Shown: one piece after another, positions 58,125 through 64,000 of the stretch
How positions within the stretch are numbered: the first letter of the stretch is position 1
Layout: each line of letters opens with the position of its first letter
NCBI GenBank assembly: GCA_016758905.1
Contig: JAEPQZ010000009.1
Coordinates: forward strand, 1 to 64,000
Reading direction: 5' to 3'
DNA length: 64,000 bases
From: Umbelopsis isabellina
Lineage: Eukaryota > Mucoromycota > Umbelopsidomycetes > Umbelopsidales > Umbelopsidaceae
Position numbers and translations under genes: made by a program
Notes under the pieces: generated by a model
Databases searched by the model: none
What the model was told of the DNA's origin: nothing
What the model saw: only the letters and a program-made list of their open reading frames with translations

Positions 58125-59524
58125 ATGCCACAGGCGCAATCACTATTCTCGCTCGACACTCAGTACAGTGCTGATTCAACTGAATTTTGTCCATTCTCGA
58201 ACAATAACGCTTACTTGGCATGTGGAACATACCAGCTCTACAATGACGACAAAGGCGAGGAGGAAGCCGATCCCGACGCTCCTATGCAACGAAAAGGTCG
58301 TCTATATCTGTATAAAACAGAAGAGAATGATAAAGGAATAGAATTGTAGGTTATATTATTTTGGATCCGATATTTTCAATTTGATCTCTGACAGAACACT
58401 AGATGTCAAAAGCAAACATTAGAGACACCAGCTATTTTGGATATGAAATGGTAAACGGCACAGCAGATCTCGTAAGATATCTATGCATAAATCCATTGAC
58501 ATTGAGTTTGTATTAGGTGTCATCAACTTATTGAAGGATATCAGGTGCTGGGTGTGGCAGACTCCATCGGTGGTCTGTCATTGTACGGGCTGGCTAATGA
58601 TTCGACGTCTCCCCAATTTGAACAGCTTCAAAACGTACAAACTACCGACCCTTCCATATTGTGTCTTTCACTGGACTGGTCTAATCGAGTGAAGTATGTG
58701 ATTGCAATAATCCTACGCAGTGTCGGTGCTCTCAACTAACGACATTATTTCAGTAATACACAGACACAAATTGTTACATCGCATTCATCGGGAGAAATAA
58801 CGCTGTTTGACGTAAATTCCCCAGCAAACGTGTCAGTTGTTGAACAATGGCAAGCTCATGACCTTGAAGCCTGGATTGCAGCATTTAATTACTGGAACAC
58901 TCAAGTTATTTACACAGGTATGTCTCGTCATATACTTTCTCACTACAACTTATATATACCAAACCAATAATATGTGCCCATAGGTGCCGATGACTGTCTC
59001 TTTAAAGGATGGGACATGAGAATGGGCGTCACTCAACCGACATTCACTAGTAGAAAGTATGTATCGTCATGAACATGCTATCTATAATCACATAGCATTC
59101 ATTCTCATCACCGATAAAATTTAGGCACGATATGGGCGTTACGGCAATGCAGTCATCTCCTCACGTCGAACATATTTTGGCAACGGGCAGTTACGACGAG
59201 CGGCTTCGAATTTGGGATACACGGTCAATGCGTGCTCCTTTGACCGAGGTCGAAACCGGAGGCGGAATCTGGCGTATCAAGTGGCACCCAACGCGCAAGA
59301 ACACCGTCCTTTCAGCATCCATGCACGCTGGCGCATTTGTTATCGACGTGAATGGTGGTCTCATAGATGGTAATGACGATTCTTTGGAGTGTAAAATACG
59401 AGACGAGTTCCTTGACCACAAATCGATGGCGTACGGAGGTGATTGGCAATACGGAAAAGACAAAGACTTGATAGCTACATGTTCATTCTATGACCATATT
59501 TTACATTTATGGAGTACTAGCTAA
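58125..59524 (+). CDS. DPH7: Diphthine methyltransferase Dph7 (WD40)
   Basis: The WD40 esterase that demethylates methylated diphthine on eEF2, the step before final amidation of diphthamide. Start MPQAQSLFSLDTQYSADSTE. Family signatures: EFCPFSNNNAYLACGTYQL, ETPAILDMKW, VLGVADSIGGLSLYGL, ILCLSLDWS, IVTSHSSGEITLFDV, WQAHDLEAWIAAFNYWNTQV, YTGADDCLFKGWDMR, SSPHVEHILATGSYDERLRI, GGGIWRIKWHPTRKN and YGGDWQYGKDKDLIATCSFY. About 380 residues in six or seven exons. It lies head to head with the OB-fold gene and 159 bp upstream of the polymerase iota start codon. Confidence 0.94.
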
Positions 59525-59683
59525 GCAGTGTAGGCCCATTTTATCATGCCGATCACTAAACATATACATAAAGGATAGAGAATAGAACAGAGATGTGTTG
59601 CATATACCTGCTGTGTGCGGCGTCGTGATGTTTCCACATAGAAATTTTATGTTTGGCGCAGTGAGCTTGCACGAACGTTGTTC

Positions 59684-61853
59684 ATGTCAACTCAGTATAA
59701 TGACCGCGTAATCATCCAAACCGATGTTGACTTTTTTTACGGCCAGGTATATAACTACTAAGATGTACGAGGACGATGTTATGTGCGTTTGCTAAAAGTT
59801 TATTCAAGGTGGAAGAACTGGAGAATCCGGCACTGAAGGGTCAGCCGTTTGGAGTACAACAAAAAGTATAGCTTTTGATATCTTACGGCGACAAGAACTT
59901 ACTTGCTAATGTATATAGCAGCATATTATAGTTACTTGCAACTATATTGCTCGAGCAAGAGGCATAAGAAAACTCCAGCTTTTGACAGACGCTCTAAAAA
60001 TGTGCCCAGGTAAATTGAATCCCCAAAGGAGTAGCATGATCCAGTCCAAGTAACGACTTTTGGCACACCCTATAGAGCTCGTAATAGTCAATGGAGAGGA
60101 TTTAGAGAGATACCGGGCTGCATCAAAAAGCATCTTTCACCTTGCAAGAAGCATAGTATGGGGCAAAAAAGTAGAGCGTCTTGGAATGGATGAGTTATTT
60201 ATGGGTTAGTAATCCGATCATGTATCATACCTGCAGCCTCAATCTAACCATGAATTACAGATGTCACAGAAATGGTGGATTTTCACTTGAGCGAAATGGG
60301 GTGGACTGGTGATGACAATGCTACTTTGGAAGTGGAAAAGGAGCAGGTGTTTCATATCAAACAGAACGAGATGAGCTTCACGTATAATCCTTATACCTGG
60401 GCCGGATTCAAGATCGATGCTGACGGAGACCGAGCCAGTCAGACTTCACAGTCTCAAGAAAGACTAACATGGCATACCATTAAACTACATGCAGCATCCC
60501 ACTTGGCATACTTCATACGCAACCAGATACGCAGTCGATTAGGATTTACATGCAGCGCTGGCGTAGCATCATCCAAAGTCATGGCCAAACTCGCTGCAGA
60601 CGCTCATAAACCGAATAATCAAACGCTTCTCAGCCCAAACATGTATGAAGAGTTTATTCAGTCACTACCAATTAGGCGGATAATGGGGATTGGCTACAAG
60701 ACGGCTAAAACTTTGAAAGATAAATTGCATGCCTCAAAGGAACAACAATCAACCTCTGTAGATCAGGAGGTACATGAAGATCTTTCAGAGGAGCACCCCG
60801 AATGGCATTTTCCAGATTTAACCGTCGCATATATACACGAGCATTGCCACAAGGAACAATTTGTGGACTGGTTTGGCGAGAAGCAAGGAGAGCAAATTTG
60901 GGATTTACTACATGGCATTGATAAAGCTCCAGTTTTACCAACGCCACTGATACCCACCCAGATATCTATAGAGGATTCGTTCCGACAATGTGGATCCATC
61001 CAGGAAGCGAAAACGAGGCTGTTAGAATTGGCAGTTGATTTTATCAAACGGCTAGAATCCGAGTTGGTAACAGACAACACTTGGGTTAAATACCCCACGA
61101 CGTTACGCCTAACTACTCGAGCACGAGGACCCAAGAACACACGAGCTATGCGCGATACGCGAATCAGTAAAAGCGAGCGGATGCCAGTTGATATATTTGA
61201 GACTGATCAATCTATAGAAGATCGAGCATCATCACTTGTCGAACGTTCACTTTTGCCTATGCTTAGAAAACTTGTAACTGAGCCATTTGAACTCACACTG
61301 TAAGTGTTACTGATTGCCTTTTTTATCATGGAAGATATTTTTAGTAACAAGCGTTCTCAGGCTTAACATTGCAGCCGCTCAACTCTCCAAATCTCGGCCA
61401 TCTGGGTCTATACATGGCTACTTTGCAAAGGGGGTCGTTGCGTCAGATAAAATGATGATACGTCCAGAAGATATTGATGAATCTGTATGGGCAGATTTAC
61501 CGGTAGATATCCAACAGGAGCTATTGTATCACCATGCAACAGCAAAGACAACCGCTGTCACCGAGAATACTTTAGAGATGCCAGGTGCTAAAGATGACTT
61601 GATAGAAATTGTCCCTTCCCTGCCAAAGAGGCGCATCGATGATGTAGATAAAACTGTTATGGTGCGACCAGGTACGAAGAGAAGATGCAGTGAGGATAAT
61701 ATGGAATTTGCACTATCGGCATACGAAACTATGATTATGCTTGATGATGATGAGAACATGGAAAGTTGTCATGTTTGCGGCAGTACTTTGTTTCCCTGGG
61801 CCATGAGAGCTCACAGACTGTTTCATGACATGAAAGAAAGTGATACCCAATAG
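59684..61853 (+). CDS. POLI: DNA polymerase iota with UBM and UBZ ubiquitin-binding motifs
   Basis: A Y-family translesion polymerase. Exon 1 is MSTQYNDRVIIQTDVDFFYG (catalytic Asp in DVDFF). Spliced exons give QVEELENPALKGQPFGVQQ, IIVTCNYIARARGIRKL, LVIVNGEDLERYR and RLGMDELFMDVTEM (second carboxylates). Next are FTCSAGVASSKVMAKLAAD, RIMGIGYKTAKTL and a little-finger domain with TLRLTTRARGPK and ELTLLNIAAAQLSK. After that: SGSIHGYF (PIP-like, about 61401-61424), VWADLPVDIQQELL (UBM, as in pol iota) and CHVC-x11-H-x3-H (61768 onward), which matches the pol eta type UBZ finger. About 610 residues in seven exons. The polymerase core matches iota better than eta or kappa (VQQKHIIVTCNY). Confidence 0.92.
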
Positions 61854-62018
61854 ACAAGGTCACATCAATTGCTGGCCATTTTCAACATAATAAAATTGAT
61901 TTTTATACTTTTTTTCTGGATGCTTACTAACAAGGTATCCATATGAAAAATAATATCGTACATGGATTATAAACATTACTGCATTACTGACTAGGCACTT
62001 TGCTGAACTAGGGCAAAA

Positions 62019-64000
62019 CTACTCTGGAGGGATGATGCCTGGCGTGCCGTATTGTTGGACGATTGTCATGACACCCAAAGCTAAGCACATAACAACACTG
62101 TGTAAAATAGTACGACGTAAAACCAATCCTTCTTTGCCTTGCAAACCAATGGTAGAGACACCAGTGGTAAGGTTTTGCGGTGAGATCATCTTGGAGGTAA
62201 CAGCTCCAGATGAGTTTGCGGCAGCCATTAGAATTGGAGACAATCCAATTTCTCTGGCAGCTACTACTTGCAAATTACCGAACAGAGAGTTGGCGGATGT
62301 ATCACTGCCTGACAAGAAACAGGCTAGCCAGCCGAGCCATACAGAAAGGAAGGGGAAAGCTTTGCCTACGCTAGACAATGTCAATCCAACGGTGTATGCG
62401 ATCCCTATTTTGCCATGCGGTGGAAATGTTAATGACAATGCTCACATAGTATGCTGCTGGTCATAGGAAAGAAATCCAGTACTTACCACTATAATTATAA
62501 AGATAGGCAAATGCCATGATGAAAGATACGGTGAGAATAGGGAGGAACAACTGCTTCGCAGTATCCGCAATGGATAACCAGGCAATGGAAATGTGCTCTC
62601 CAGTAAGTAGTACGCATATCAAAAATATGACTCCAGCAACTAAAATAGCTGTTCCAGTTGCCAATGGCTGGAATTGCCAAATAGCAGTATATTTTTTGCC
62701 GTAAAGAGTCAACCAAACTTGATTATTCAAATGTGGCCAAGCAACGTTTACTTGACCAACAGCCGAGACTTTAGCGAACGTCCAAATGATGACTACAATA
62801 ACAATAAGGACCCATGGTAGCCAAGCAAATAAAGCTTCATAGAGAGTGGGCTTTACAACTGCAGCATTAGCTGGTTTAACATATTGCCCTTCATTCTCAG
62901 TGACACCATTGCTATCAGTAGATGCATGCTGTGCTTTTTCAACTTCAGGGCCTGATCCGTCCAAATCGTGATGTTGGGGATTCATATCATCATCTACTGC
63001 ATGCTCATGCTCTGAAACCTCTTGCTTGCTAGATTGAGATGATCTTCTCCTAGACGGGTCGTTAGTCATCGCCTCATCAGCACCATCCACTCTCATCACA
63101 GCCACGTATTTCTCGTTGTACGGTGGTTTCCAAAATTGAACGAAGCTAATGAGTGATATTAAGGATACCAGACCGGCAATCAGATCTGGTAATTCTGGAC
63201 CAACTAAATTGGCAAAAAGAGCCTACAAAGGCGAGTTAGTAAAAGCTCATAACCAGTACCTAGTACAGTAAGAACATACCTGAGTACCAGCAAAGGACAC
63301 GCCCGCAACGATTGCTGCTGGCCAACAGGCAAGAAAACCGTCTCTCCAGCCAGCATAGAAACAGAGTGCATATGTAGGAAGGCACACTGATATGAAAGGT
63401 AGTTGACGACCAATCATTTGGGACAATGATTTGGCAGGAAGTCCAGTCAAAGTCGCCAAAGTCGTGACGGGAATACCCAGAGCACCTAGATAATAAAGTT
63501 ATCAGTAACATGAAACGCGAGTTCATATGGAACGATTACAGCTTGAGGTGGGTACTTACCAAAGGCAACTGGAGTGGTGTCGAATATTAAAGTGTAGGTC
63601 AACGCATCGATGGGATCGAACCTATAGACATTGGTTTAAGTATGGTATAGACCATCAAGGTTGCGTTCCTTATGCCAACTTACCCAAGAGAAACCAAAAG
63701 GGATGAGCAAATGGCACCCGGAGTACCGAACCCAGCCACACCTGAAGTCCATGTGAGCACACTTCTGCCAACACCCCCTATGCAAGTAATTTAGCAAACA
63801 TACCTTCAAGGAGAGCACCGAAACTGTATCCAATGATCAACAGCAGGATTCTTTTATCAGGTGGTGTGTTGGAAATCATCCAGCGACGGAATAACTCAAA
63901 CTTTCCACTACGCACGGCAATATTGTATACGAACCTAATTTGGCCAAAAATGGAACCAGTGGAAGAAAAATGTGGGGTATCAGTTATCAAAAACATGGCT
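62019..64000 (-). CDS. L-lactate permease (LctP family), 5' end outside window
   Basis: A multi-span transporter of the lactate permease family, which imports L-lactate or glycolate with protons in bacteria. Visible exons run from about 63934 down to TAG 62019. They encode VYNIAVRSGKFELFRRWM, LIIGYSFGALLEG, VAGFGTPGAICSSLL, FDTTPVAFGALGIPV, GRQLPFISVCLPTYALCFYA and the signature LSGSDTSANSLFGNLQ, and end TPGIIPPE. A hydrophilic Ser/Asp/His-rich loop of about 100 residues (63090-62830) splits two membrane blocks and is longer than in bacterial LldP. At least six introns interrupt it. The N-terminal about 100 residues expected of the family lie beyond position 64000; the Met at 63996 is most likely intronic because an acceptor AATTAG sits at 63935-63940. 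Confidence 0.9.

Noticed and set aside
63941-63996. Met at 63996 as the lactate permease start
   Set aside because: The family needs about 100 more N-terminal residues, and a splice acceptor at 63935-63940 makes this stretch intronic.
1-64000. Transposons, retroelements or virus-derived elements
   Set aside because: No reverse transcriptase, integrase, transposase, capsid gene or terminal repeats were recognised on either strand.

Overview
The window is the left end of a fungal chromosome, probably from an early-diverging lineage (Mucoromycota is the best guess). This rests on intron-rich protein genes with short introns (about 45-100 nt) that use GTAAGT-like donors and TACTAAC-like branch sites, and on a gene set that yeasts largely lack: DNA polymerase iota, a PHD-JmjC demethylase of the KDM7/JHDM1 type, ZNF277, PNGase A and secreted phosphoesterases. 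The first 127 bases are a perfect CCCTAAA array, so the terminal repeat is the TTTAGGG heptamer rather than the TTAGGG common in fungi. About 1 kb of decayed telomere-like DNA follows, then about 2 kb with no recognisable gene.

Region by region. 3.4-7.1 kb: a membrane-anchored kelch protein and a carboxylesterase/acyl-protein thioesterase. 7.3-11.1 kb: pyruvate decarboxylase and cystathionine gamma-lyase. 11.6-18.1 kb: a Pep12-like syntaxin, ZNF277, the 60S factor Rpf1 and the Rab geranylgeranyltransferase beta subunit. 18.5-25.7 kb: the nuclear exonuclease Rat1/Xrn2, a CENP-U/Fta4-like kinetochore candidate and a pyruvate dehydrogenase kinase. 26.7-39.9 kb: a run of secreted enzymes (GH31 alpha-glucosidase, two tandem phospholipase C-type phosphoesterases, PNGase A-like amidase) interrupted by the 18S rRNA factor Sof1. 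42-47 kb: an intronless SDR oxidoreductase and a large glutamine-rich GLI/ZIC-type zinc finger factor. 48.5-54.8 kb: an Atx1-type copper chaperone, an unrecognised coiled-coil/zinc-ribbon protein and a hybrid histidine kinase. 55.1-61.9 kb: KDM7-type demethylase, a small OB-fold protein, Dph7 and DNA polymerase iota. 62.0-64.0 kb: a bacterial-type L-lactate permease (LctP family) with introns, cut by the window edge.

Most genes are unrelated housekeeping genes placed side by side, several in divergent pairs with short shared promoters (Rat1/CENP-U-like, Rpf1/Bet2, OB-fold/Dph7). Two loose themes are visible: secreted hydrolases about 27-40 kb from the telomere, and three proteins acting at the pyruvate/lactate node (PDC, PDK, lactate permease). 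The points I find most worth checking are the combination of UBM and pol-eta-type UBZ in polymerase iota, the lactate permease, the kinetochore candidate with a TCACGTGA promoter element, the five tandem GTACA donor sites in the histidine kinase, and the heptameric telomere. No transposon, retroelement, CRISPR array, rRNA or tRNA was recognised.
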